From: Flavobacteriaceae bacterium D16
GTDB taxonomy: Bacteria > Bacteroidota > Bacteroidia > Flavobacteriales > Flavobacteriaceae
DNA: 64,000 nucleotides
Reading direction: 5' to 3'
Assembly: GCA_021295155.1 (NCBI GenBank)
Contig: JAJTJC010000036.1
Coordinates: 1,271,690 to 1,335,689, forward strand
Shown: in pieces, positions 1-7,267 of the stretch
How positions within the stretch are numbered: the first letter of the stretch is position 1
How the letters are laid out: every line of letters starts with the position of its first letter
The notes under the pieces: model-generated
Told to the model about the DNA's origin: nothing
What the model saw: only the letters and a program-made list of their open reading frames with translations
Database searches by the model: none
Position numbers and translations under genes: made by a program

Positions 1-2211
1 GGCCAAAGTGAAGCAGGATCCAATGGCATGGTAGCCTTATCCTTTGTGGTAGGAGCTATCTGTTCAGCACTTGCCGGTTTTATCGGTATGCGTGTAGCCA
101 CCAAGGCAAACGTTAGAACTACCAATGCTGCCCGGGAGTCACTGGGCAAAGCACTGGAAGTAGCTTTTGCAGGAGGTTCTGTAATGGGACTTGGCGTAGT
201 AGGTCTTGGAGTTTTAGGCCTTAGTGGCCTTTTTATGATATATAGCGGACAGGGATGGGAAATTGCCGAAGTACTGAATGTACTTTCCGGATTCTCGCTA
301 GGGGCATCTTCCATTGCTCTTTTTGCCCGTGTTGGGGGTGGTATTTATACCAAGGCTGCTGACGTTGGTGCTGACCTTGTTGGAAAAGTTGAGGCTGGTA
401 TCCCTGAGGATCACCCACTCAATCCCGCTACCATTGCGGATAACGTTGGGGATAATGTAGGTGATGTTGCTGGTATGGGTGCTGACCTTTTTGAGTCTTA
501 TGTAGGTTCCATCATTGGTACCATGGTACTCGGGGCTACTTTTGTCACTATGCCTGAGTTTGCAGCTTCTTTTGACGGACTCGGGGCGGTGTATTTGCCA
601 TTAGCCCTTGCCGCTGCAGGTATTATAATGTCTATCATCGGTACATTCTTTGTGAAGGTTAAAGAAGGGGGGTCACCACATAAGGCATTAAATTATGGGG
701 AATTTGGATCAGCCTTCCTTATGCTGATCGTTTCTTACCTGCTTATCAACCAAATGCTACCCGAAAGCTGGATAGAGGGGGGTAAAACTTTTACCTCTAA
801 CGGTGTATTTTTTGCCACTATCGCCGGTCTTGTAGCCGGATTGTGTGTAGGAAAGGTGACTGAATATTACACAGGAACCGGCACCAAACCCGTAAACAAT
901 ATTGTCCGGCAATCCGAAACCGGTTCAGCAACTAATATTATTGCCGGACTAGGTGTGGGAATGATGTCTACCGCTATTCCAATTCTCTTGATAGCCGCAG
1001 CAATTATAATATCACACCATTTTGCAGGTTTGTATGGAATTGCCATCGCTGCTGTAGGGATGCTGGCCAATACAGGTATTCAACTAGCGGTTGATGCTTA
1101 TGGACCCATTTCTGACAATGCTGGTGGAATTGCCGAAATGGCTGAACTCCCTCCCGAAGTACGGGAAAGAACGGACAAACTGGATGCAGTAGGGAATACC
1201 ACCGCTGCTATTGGAAAAGGTTTTGCAATCGCCTCTGCGGCACTTACTGCTCTGGCCTTGTTTGCTGCCTTCATGAAAACCGCAAATGTTACCGCCATAG
1301 ACGTTTCCAGACCCGATATTATGGCTGGTCTCCTGATAGGGGGTATGCTTCCGTTTGTATTCTCAGCTCTTTCTATGGGAGCTGTTGGTCGCGCTGCTAT
1401 GGCAATGATCGAAGAGGTTAGACGCCAGTTCAGGGATATCCCGCAACTGAAGGCTGCTCTGGAGGTAATGAAAAAATATGATTCCGATATGTCTAAGGCC
1501 TCTGAAGCTGATCGCAAGATTTTTGATGAAGCGGACGGTGTTGCCGAATATGAAAAATGTGTGGAAATCTCTACCAGGGCTTCTATTCGTGAAATGGTAT
1601 TGCCAGGAATTCTTGCTATTGCCGTTCCTGTGGCAATTGGTTTTATAGGAGGAGCTGAAATGTTGGGTGGATTGCTTGCAGGGGTAACCACAGCAGGTGT
1701 GCTGATGGCTATTTTCCAATCCAATGCGGGTGGTGCATGGGATAACGCGAAAAAGATGATCGAATCAGAAGGAAGAAAAGGTTCTGATGCCCACAAGGCT
1801 GCAGTTGTTGGAGATACCGTAGGGGATCCTTTCAAGGATACTTCTGGTCCTTCCCTTAATATCCTCTTAAAACTTATGTCTGTTGTTGCTTTGGTAATTG
1901 CACCAAGTATTGCGATATCTGCGGATACCTTAACAGCCTATAATGAAACTAACACGGCTACTGAGATGGTAAGCCAGGAGGTTAAGAAAGAAGTTATGGT
2001 AGAAATGAAGGCCCTCGGAGAAGGACAATTCAAGGCTGTTGTTACAACTACAACTGAGAACAACGGTGAAGAAGTAACAGAAGAAAAGGTCTTCGAAGGT
2101 ACCATGGAAGAGGTAAAAGCTAAAATTGATGCTTACAACCAGATCGACGAAAACGTTAAGATCAAAGTTGAGAAAGTAATTGAAGAGGTAGAGGTTGAAG
2201 AAAAACAATAA
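1..2211 (+). CDS. hppA: Membrane-bound ion-pumping pyrophosphatase (3' part)
   Basis: Hydrolyses cytoplasmic pyrophosphate and pumps H+ or Na+ across the inner membrane. The reading frame is open from base 1, so the gene starts upstream; the first visible ATG at 28 is internal, and perhaps 70-90 residues are missing. The family signatures are present: [15 protein letters not shown], the acidic [12 protein letters not shown] substrate loop near base 440, and [15 protein letters not shown] near 1810. The site [10 protein letters not shown] has Ala after GNTT, where potassium-independent enzymes have Lys, so I infer a potassium-dependent type. H+ versus Na+ cannot be decided here. The last ~90 residues form a highly charged Glu/Lys-rich tail beyond the final membrane segment, which ordinary family members lack. 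A strong terminator follows. Confidence 0.95.
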   Translation, partial: GQSEAGSNGMVALSFVVGAICSALAGFIGMRVATKANVRTTNAARESLGKALEVAFAGGSVMGLGVVGLGVLGLSGLFMIYSGQGWEIAEVLNVLSGFSLGASSIALFARVGGGIYTKAADVGADLVGKVEAGIPEDHPLNPATIADNVGDNVGDVAGMGADLFESYVGSIIGTMVLGATFVTMPEFAASFDGLGAVYLPLALAAAGIIMSIIGTFFVKVKEGGSPHKALNYGEFGSAFLMLIVSYLLINQMLPESWIEGGKTFTSNGVFFATIAGLVAGLCVGKVTEYYTGTGTKPVNNIVRQSETGSATNIIAGLGVGMMSTAIPILLIAAAIIISHHFAGLYGIAIAAVGMLANTGIQLAVDAYGPISDNAGGIAEMAELPPEVRERTDKLDAVGNTTAAIGKGFAIASAALTALALFAAFMKTANVTAIDVSRPDIMAGLLIGGMLPFVFSALSMGAVGRAAMAMIEEVRRQFRDIPQLKAALEVMKKYDSDMSKASEADRKIFDEADGVAEYEKCVEISTRASIREMVLPGILAIAVPVAIGFIGGAEMLGGLLAGVTTAGVLMAIFQSNAGGAWDNAKKMIESEGRKGSDAHKAAVVGDTVGDPFKDTSGPSLNILLKLMSVVALVIAPSIAISADTLTAYNETNTATEMVSQEVKKEVMVEMKALGEGQFKAVVTTTTENNGEEVTEEKVFEGTMEEVKAKIDAYNQIDENVKIKVEKVIEEVEVEEKQ

Positions 2212-2229
2212 CCACTGCCCACATAACTT

Positions 2230-2264
2230 AAAAAAGCCCTGATTATTCAGGGCTTTTTTATTTT
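2230..2264. terminator. Bidirectional terminator between hppA and tonB-like gene
   Basis: A perfect hairpin (AAAAAAGCCCTGA / TCAGGGCTTTTTT, 3-4 nt loop) flanked by an A-run and a T-run. It sits between convergent genes and can serve both strands. Confidence 0.9.
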
Positions 2265-2281
2265 AAGGAGGAAGAACAGGG

Positions 2282-2986
2282 CTATTGCAGTTTAAACATT
2301 ATAGGCATCATAAAAGGAACTTTAACGGCTCTTCCCCGCTGTTTGCCAGGGGTCATTTGTGGCAGTTTTGATATGATACGCCCAGCCTCTTTTTCCAGAA
2401 TTTTATGCGGTCCCCGCATACGGATATTGCCAATGCTTCCGTCCTTATCAATAATGAAGGCAATGCTTACCCTGCCCTGAAGTCCCATCTCCACGGCCAG
2501 TTCCGGATATCGAAAATTCTTCCTTACATGTTTCATGATCATTTCCTGAAAACATGCTCGTTTATCACCTGCCCCTTCACATCCGGGAAAGACCGGGACG
2601 TCCTCAATGAGGATAAACGGAATTTCCTCTTCATCCACATCCGTGTCCAGGACTTGTATGCTATCAATGGGTGTTATAGTAGTATTCTGATCGATGTCAG
2701 TAGCTTCGATCACAGTTTCAATTTCATCTTTATCATTCTCAATAATTTCTATTATCGGGGGTGTTCTGACAATTTTTGGTTTTGGCTTTTCAAGCTTAAT
2801 GACAGGAATCAGATCTAAGTCCAGCTCTTCCACCTGGGATAGACCAATATCCCAATCTTTTTCATTGTCATAGGTTTTCCATTCCAGTATCAGATAGGTT
2901 AAAAACAGAACTAAGGCCAGGCCCAGACTGAAATAGATTCCTGAATTTTTGTCGATGTTGTGTTTGCGATGCTTTTTGACTTCCAT
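2282..2986 (-). CDS. TonB-family energy transducer protein
   Basis: 234 residues. There is a short basic N-terminus, one membrane segment at about residues 17-36, an acidic and Pro-containing periplasmic linker (KPKPK near residue 70, many Glu/Asp), and a C-terminal TonB domain from about residue 150. The TonB domain is recognised from YPELAVEMGLQGRVSIAFII, DKDGSI and VPFMMPIMF. TonB proteins couple the proton-motive force of the inner membrane to outer-membrane transporters. The linker is unusually acidic for a TonB, so the partner is unclear. No ExbB/ExbD or receptor gene is adjacent. The gene is convergent with hppA and lies 264 bases downstream of the kinase gene on the same strand, so it probably has its own promoter. 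Confidence 0.85.
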   Translation of the reverse strand: MEVKKHRKHNIDKNSGIYFSLGLALVLFLTYLILEWKTYDNEKDWDIGLSQVEELDLDLIPVIKLEKPKPKIVRTPPIIEIIENDKDEIETVIEATDIDQNTTITPIDSIQVLDTDVDEEEIPFILIEDVPVFPGCEGAGDKRACFQEMIMKHVRKNFRYPELAVEMGLQGRVSIAFIIDKDGSIGNIRMRGPHKILEKEAGRIISKLPQMTPGKQRGRAVKVPFMMPIMFKLQ

Positions 2987-3190
2987 AATTTCTAGGTATT
3001 AAATCCTCTGTGAGGATATGTCCGTAATTATTTAAGGATATCCTTTAGTAAAGCTAATGGGGCCTTAGGGGATTAAAAAGCCGGTTTGAGGGAACGGGAC
3101 ACTTCAATGAGGGAATAAGCCAGGATCTGCTACCTATTCCTTACCGGAGGTACTTTTCCTTAAAAAAACTATGGAATTGTTACTTGTGAG

Positions 3191-3224
3191 TCCCCCTAAG
3201 AAACGGGGAAGCCCAAAGTTTGGG
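3191..3224. other. Two small tandem hairpins in the kinase-tonB gap
   Basis: Inside the gap 2987-3250, TCCCC/GGGGA (3191-3209) and the palindrome CCCAAAGTTTGGG (3212-3224) lie side by side. They are just downstream of the kinase gene on its strand, so they may act in transcript ending, but there is no clear T-run. I see no gene in the remainder of this gap. Confidence 0.3.
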
Positions 3225-3250
3225 AATTATTCTTTGTAATAGTGAAACAA

Positions 3251-3865
3251 TTAGAAAAGTCCGTGAATTTCAGCGTCGATCTTATTAATCACTTCTCCAA
3301 GGTGTTCAGGATTGTCTACGAAATCAATGTCATCCACATCCACTATGAGCATTTTTCCTTTTTCATAACTATGTATCCATGCTTCATAGCGCTCATTCAA
3401 TCGACTCAGGTAATCAATTGAAATAGTATTTTCATATTCCCGGCCGCGCTTGTGGATCTGGTTGACCAGATTGGGTATAGAACTCCTCAGGTATATCAGC
3501 AGATCTGGCGGAAGCACCAGTGATTCCATGAGTTCAAAAAGACTGGTGTAATTGCCGAAATCCCTGTTGGTCATTAATCCCATGGCATGCAGGTTGGGCG
3601 CAAAAATATGGGCATCCTCATAAATGGTCCGGTCCTGGATCACATTCTTACCACTTTCCCTGATTTTTAAAATCTGACGATAGCGGCTGTTTAGAAAATA
3701 GATTTGCAGGTTGAAACTCCAACGTTCCATTTTGTTGTAAAAATCATCCAGATACGGATTATCCACAACATCCTCAAAATGGGCGTCCCATTTATAGTGT
3801 TTGGAGAGCAATCTGGTAAGCGTTGTTTTACCTGCGCCAATGTTGCCGGCAACTGCAATGTGCAT
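3251..3865 (-). CDS. Deoxynucleoside kinase (dAdo/dGuo kinase type)
   Basis: 204 residues, the usual length for the bacterial deoxynucleoside kinase family that phosphorylates deoxyadenosine or deoxyguanosine for salvage. The N-terminus MHIAVAGNIGAGKTT carries the P-loop (residues 7-15), which fixes the start. VIQDRTIYEDAHIF around residues 75-88 is the conserved ERS/DRS-like substrate motif. The basic stretch HKRGREYE fits the lid region near the C-terminal third. Base preference cannot be read from the sequence. It is transcribed away from metK across a 502-base divergent gap. Confidence 0.9.
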   Translation of the reverse strand: MHIAVAGNIGAGKTTLTRLLSKHYKWDAHFEDVVDNPYLDDFYNKMERWSFNLQIYFLNSRYRQILKIRESGKNVIQDRTIYEDAHIFAPNLHAMGLMTNRDFGNYTSLFELMESLVLPPDLLIYLRSSIPNLVNQIHKRGREYENTISIDYLSRLNERYEAWIHSYEKGKMLIVDVDDIDFVDNPEHLGEVINKIDAEIHGLF

Positions 3866-4170
3866 TTTTAGGTAGGTTTTTTATGTTTTTTATCGCACTA
3901 TCAAAGGGTTACAATATACGAAGTATCTGTAGTTATGGGAAAAAAATAAGTTGAAATGAAAAACTTTTTTAGGAGACAAGTTTATATCCTGCTCGGTGAA
4001 TGTTCAGAATTTAAAGAAGAGCCATTGCGGATATAAATCAGAACGTGGGGAATTACAAAAGGTCATGTTTCATATTACGGAGAAACTCCTAAGCAAGTAC
4101 AGGGGATGATTTTTAATCCGAAGCACCAGAACAGGCCTCTTTTAAAAAGGGGCTTTTTTGGTTCCCCGAT
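3866..4170. other. Intergenic stretch without a recognised gene
   Basis: This is the left part of the 502-base gap between the kinase (minus) and metK (plus). I find no convincing protein gene. It is AT-rich, holds weak hairpins, and ends in a plus-strand terminator-like hairpin (4135-4159) with no upstream plus-strand gene. A small RNA is possible but unproven. Confidence 0.5.
4135..4159 (+). terminator. Orphan terminator-like hairpin
   Basis: GCCTCT / AGGGGC (one T-G pair) with an A/T loop, followed by six T. The polarity is plus strand, but there is no plus-strand gene before it, since the neighbouring kinase gene starts at 3865 on the other strand. Confidence 0.5.
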
Positions 4171-4201
4171 TTTGCCGACCGCATCATTTGGTTTATTTTT
4201 G
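4171..4201 (+). promoter_or_regulatory. Promoter of metK
   Basis: TTTG (4171-4174), 19 bases, then TATTTTTG (4194-4201). This matches the Bacteroidota consensus TTG-N17-23-TAnnTTTG. The predicted start near 4208 gives a ~160-base leader containing the SAM-II-like element. Confidence 0.65.
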
Positions 4202-4212
4202 CCCTTCAAGAT

Positions 4213-4283
4213 TGAGGAGAGATTTGACTGATTGCAACCTCTTACTTCTGATTCTAACAGGAAGTTAAAAATGCTAAAGCAGT
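4213..4283 (+). promoter_or_regulatory. SAM-II-like riboswitch aptamer with inserted hairpin
   Basis: This matches the SAM-II (metA/SAM-alpha) consensus by eye. A purine-rich P1 strand (GAGGAGAG, 4214-4221) pairs with CCTCT near 4238-4242. The loop reads GATTTGACTGATTGCA (4221-4236), against the canonical GATTT-RACCG-ATTGCA. The 3' part has the A-rich strand and GCTAAA (4273-4278). The pseudoknot is supported by ACTG (4227-4230) pairing with CAGT (4280-4283), where the classical RNA has CC/GG; this is a compensatory difference. Between the P1 3' strand and the A-rich strand sits an extra hairpin, ACTTC (4244-4248) / GAAGT (4261-4265), which resembles the long-loop variants of this class. It lies 84 bases before metK, in the right strand and within its predicted leader. 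How it controls expression is not visible, as there is no T-run terminator. Confidence 0.72.
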
Positions 4284-4367
4284 ACATCCCGTTAGATTTT
4301 GGGATCTATTGACTTCACTTTGCCATCAGCCCAATTCAGAACCTCCCCATTAAAGCATATATAAGCA

Positions 4368-5624
4368 ATGTCATACCTATTTACTTCGGAATCCGTAAGC
4401 GAAGGACATCCCGACAAAATTGCAGACCAGATCAGTGATGCCTTACTCGATAATTTTCTAGCCTTTGACCCGAATAGTAAAGTGGCTTGTGAAACCCTGG
4501 TGACTACCGGGCAGGTGGTTCTGGCTGGGGAGGTAAAGAGTAAGACCTACGTTGATTTACAACAGATCACCCGTGACGTCATCAATAAAATTGGTTATAC
4601 CAAAGGGGAATATCAATTCAGCGGGGATTCCTGTGGGGTAATTTCCCTGATTCACGAACAGTCTACAGAAATCAACCAAGGGGTAGATCGTGAGGTCAGA
4701 GAAGAACAGGGAGCAGGAGACCAGGGGATGATGTTTGGTTATGCTACCCGCGAATCTGACAATTATATGCCCCTTGCCCTGGATATTTCGCACAAAATAT
4801 TATTGGAACTAGCACAGATAAGAAGGGAGCAAAATGATATTCCATATCTGCGGCCAGATGCCAAGGCACAGGTAACGATTTCTTATTCTGATGATGATAT
4901 CCCCCAATATATTGATACCATTGTAGTTTCTACCCAGCACGATGCCTTTGATGAGGATGACAACCGAATGCTCGCCCGAATTAAGCAGGATATAGTTGGC
5001 ATTCTTATTCCCAGGGTAATTGCCAAATTACCGGAACGAATTCAGCGGCTATTCAATGACCAGATAAAATATCATATCAATCCAACAGGTAAATTTGTAA
5101 TCGGTGGCCCTCATGGGGATACCGGACTTACCGGACGAAAAATCATTGTGGACACTTATGGGGGCAAAGGAGCCCATGGCGGTGGCGCCTTTAGCGGTAA
5201 GGATCCAAGCAAGGTAGACCGGAGTGCAGCTTATGCGGCGCGTCATGCTGCCAAAAACCTGGTAGCAGCCGGTGTGGCAAATGAAATGTTGGTGCAGGTG
5301 AGCTATGCCATCGGGGTGGCAGAGCCTACTTCCATATATGTAGACACCTACGGAACTGCGCAGGTAGATCTTTCCGATGGGGAGATTGCTGCAAGGGTAA
5401 AAAACCTTTTTGATATGCGTCCCTTTGAGATTGAGAAACGCTTAAAACTAAGAAACCCGATTTATCTGGAAACGGCGGCATACGGGCATTTGGGCAAATC
5501 ACCCAGGACCGTGAAAAAGGTGTTTGAATCCCCGTATAACGGACGTATTGAGAAGGAGGTGGAGCTCTTTACCTGGGAAAAACTCGATATGGTCGATGCC
5601 GTAAAAGAAGCATTCAATTTGTAA
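4368..5624 (+). CDS. metK: S-adenosylmethionine synthetase
   Basis: Makes SAM from methionine and ATP in the cytoplasm. The 418-residue protein has the N-terminal SESVSEGHPDKIADQISDA ATP/methionine motif, GAGDQGMMFGYA near residue 118, GGPHGDTGLTGRK near 244, and the glycine-rich phosphate loop GAHGGGAFSGKDPSKVDRS near 265. Length and order are typical. The ATG at 4368 is directly followed by the conserved N-terminus. It sits behind a SAM-II-like aptamer and just before the SAM-I-controlled methionine genes, so the enzyme that makes SAM and those that make methionine appear to be sensed by different RNA classes. Confidence 0.97.
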   Translation: MSYLFTSESVSEGHPDKIADQISDALLDNFLAFDPNSKVACETLVTTGQVVLAGEVKSKTYVDLQQITRDVINKIGYTKGEYQFSGDSCGVISLIHEQSTEINQGVDREVREEQGAGDQGMMFGYATRESDNYMPLALDISHKILLELAQIRREQNDIPYLRPDAKAQVTISYSDDDIPQYIDTIVVSTQHDAFDEDDNRMLARIKQDIVGILIPRVIAKLPERIQRLFNDQIKYHINPTGKFVIGGPHGDTGLTGRKIIVDTYGGKGAHGGGAFSGKDPSKVDRSAAYAARHAAKNLVAAGVANEMLVQVSYAIGVAEPTSIYVDTYGTAQVDLSDGEIAARVKNLFDMRPFEIEKRLKLRNPIYLETAAYGHLGKSPRTVKKVFESPYNGRIEKEVELFTWEKLDMVDAVKEAFNL

Positions 5625-5649
5625 TTTTTCCAAAAAGAATTAGGTTATT

Positions 5650-5673
5650 CCAAATATAGGTGGTTATATTTGG
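5650..5673. promoter_or_regulatory. Inverted repeat over the -7 element of the metY operon
   Basis: A perfect 9-bp inverted repeat, CCAAATATA (5650-5658) and TATATTTGG (5665-5673), with a 6-base spacer. The right arm contains the -7 element TATATTTG (5665-5672), so transcription should start near 5679, just before the riboswitch. The arrangement fits a repressor operator. No clear -33 box is seen. Confidence 0.45.
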
Positions 5674-5701
5674 GCCATTCGAAGTTCAAACACGTATTGA
5701 A

Positions 5702-5811
5702 TAGTTATCAAGAAAGGTGGAGGGAATAGACCCTATGAAACCTTAGCAACCCTTTGCTTCCCATGCAAAGAAGGTGCTAAATTCTATCCCGCTTGGCGGG
5801 GCAGATAACAT
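5702..5811 (+). promoter_or_regulatory. SAM-I riboswitch (S-box) upstream of metY
   Basis: Contains the hallmark S-box core TATCAAGAAAGGTGGAGGGA followed by the conserved TGAAACC and AGCAACC segments and the GGTGCTAA segment. P1 closes as GTTATC (5704-5709) with GATAAC (5804-5809). The P4 hairpin is CCCGC-TTG-GCGGG. The aptamer senses SAM and is expected to shut down the downstream methionine genes when SAM is plentiful. Confidence 0.95.
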
Positions 5812-5858
5812 ACGCAGTATACACTGCATATCACTTTCTTATAACTTTTTGATTTTAC

Positions 5859-5896
5859 CCAACCTCATATGTAGCAGGTAGGGGTTTGGCTTTTTA
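5859..5896 (+). terminator. Possible riboswitch expression-platform terminator
   Basis: CCAACCTC (5859-5866) pairs with GGGGTT-T-GG (5881-5889, one T-G pair and one bulge), followed by CTTTTTATTT. It lies between the SAM-I aptamer and metY, where a SAM-dependent terminator would sit. I could not assign an antiterminator with certainty. Confidence 0.45.
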
Positions 5897-5928
5897 TTTA
5901 ATCGGTTCATTAATAAAAAACTAAAATC

Positions 5929-7221
5929 ATGAGTGAGCAAAAATTCAGTACAAATGCCTTACATGCCGGGCACGACCCGGCCGTTAACGGCGGGACAAGG
6001 GCAGTGCCAATTTATCAGAGTACAGCCTATGTCTTTAATGATTCAGACCATGCGGCCAATCTTTTTTCCCTGGCCGAATTCGGGAATATCTATACCCGGA
6101 TCAACAATCCAACCAATGATATCCTGGAACAGCGACTAGCTGCCCTGGAAGGGGGTATTGCCTCTGTGGTAACCTCCTCGGGTACAGCAGCCATAAATAC
6201 GGCTCTCCTGGTATTGCTTAAGAGTGGGGATCACATTGTAGCTTCCAACAGCCTGTATGGAGGAACCTATAATTTGCTGAGCGTAACGCTGCCGCGATTG
6301 GGAATCACTACTACTTTTGTGGATCCCACGGATCCCCGGAATTTTGGGAAGGCAGTACAGGAAAATACCAGGGCTATTTTTGTCGAATCCCTTGGAAATC
6401 CAAAACTCGATGTACTGGACTTGGAAGCTATTTCGGAAGAGGCCAAAATTGCGCGAGTCCCGTTTATTGTTGATAATACAGTGGCCACTCCAGCCCTGCT
6501 CAACCCAATAGAATACGGGGCTAATATTGTAATTCATTCCCTTACCAAGTATATCAATGGCAACGGAACGGCCCTTGGAGGAGTCATTATTGATGCAGGT
6601 ACTTTCGACTGGGCCAACGGGAAGTTTCCTGAATTTACGGAGCCCTCACCAGGCTACCACGGTTTGGTTTATCACGATGCTTTAGGGCCAGCTGCCTATA
6701 TTGCCAAGGTGAGGATAGAAGGACTGCGCGACCACGGGGCATGCCTGAGTCCTTTTAATGCCTTCCAGATCATTCAGGGACTGGAGACCCTGGAAGTAAG
6801 AGTGAAAAAACACAGTGAGAATGCCCTTGCCCTTGCAAAATGGCTACAGGAACGGGATGAGGTAACCTGGGTCAACTATCCCGGACTTGAGAGTAGTTCC
6901 TACCGCCAGCTCGCAGAAAAGTACCTTCCTAAGGGGCAAAGCGGCATTGTGACCTTTGGCGTGAAGGGAGGATACGAATCGGCCAAGAAAATAGCGGACA
7001 ACACCAAAATATTTTCACTTTTAGCCAATATTGGGGATACCAAATCCCTGATTATCCATCCGGCAAGTACAACTCATCAGCAACTAAATGATCAGGATCA
7101 GGAGGCAACTGGAGTTACCAAAGACCTGATACGGCTGTCAGTTGGACTGGAGGATCTGGCCGATCTTACATCCGATCTTGCTGAGGCTTTTGCAACAATT
7201 GATTCTAAAGTTTTAGCCTAA
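5929..7221 (+). CDS. metY: O-acetylhomoserine sulfhydrylase / aminocarboxypropyltransferase
   Basis: PLP enzyme that forms homocysteine from O-acetylhomoserine and sulfide. The 430-residue length is typical of the MetY branch of the Cys/Met-metabolism family. Visible marks are STNALHAGHDP at the N-terminus, YTRINNPTNDILEQRLAALEGG near residue 60, SSGTAAI near 85, and the PLP lysine in HSLTKYINGNG (Lys207). The long loop with EPSPGYHGLVYHD is characteristic of OAH sulfhydrylases. It is the first gene after the SAM-I riboswitch and is followed after 46 bases by the metX-AK-HSD fusion that makes its substrate. A second paralogue (metZ-type) lies at 10683. Confidence 0.95.
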   Translation: MSEQKFSTNALHAGHDPAVNGGTRAVPIYQSTAYVFNDSDHAANLFSLAEFGNIYTRINNPTNDILEQRLAALEGGIASVVTSSGTAAINTALLVLLKSGDHIVASNSLYGGTYNLLSVTLPRLGITTTFVDPTDPRNFGKAVQENTRAIFVESLGNPKLDVLDLEAISEEAKIARVPFIVDNTVATPALLNPIEYGANIVIHSLTKYINGNGTALGGVIIDAGTFDWANGKFPEFTEPSPGYHGLVYHDALGPAAYIAKVRIEGLRDHGACLSPFNAFQIIQGLETLEVRVKKHSENALALAKWLQERDEVTWVNYPGLESSSYRQLAEKYLPKGQSGIVTFGVKGGYESAKKIADNTKIFSLLANIGDTKSLIIHPASTTHQQLNDQDQEATGVTKDLIRLSVGLEDLADLTSDLAEAFATIDSKVLA

Positions 7222-7267
7222 GGAAACACGCCTGTTTAAGTTGGGTCATCTTTGATTCAGTAAGCAC

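Noticed and set aside
1098-1835. 245-residue open frame antisense to the pyrophosphatase gene
   Set aside because: Ser/Ala-rich composition and no domain; it is the complementary frame of a well-supported gene with biased codons.
3866-4170. A 6S-like or other known small RNA in the kinase-metK gap
   Set aside because: I could not fold it into any known RNA shape by eye; only the terminal hairpin is supported.
4075-4287. 70-residue minus-strand frame in the kinase-metK gap
   Set aside because: No similarity to known proteins, overlaps the metK promoter and the SAM-II-like element, and lacks a sensible start context.
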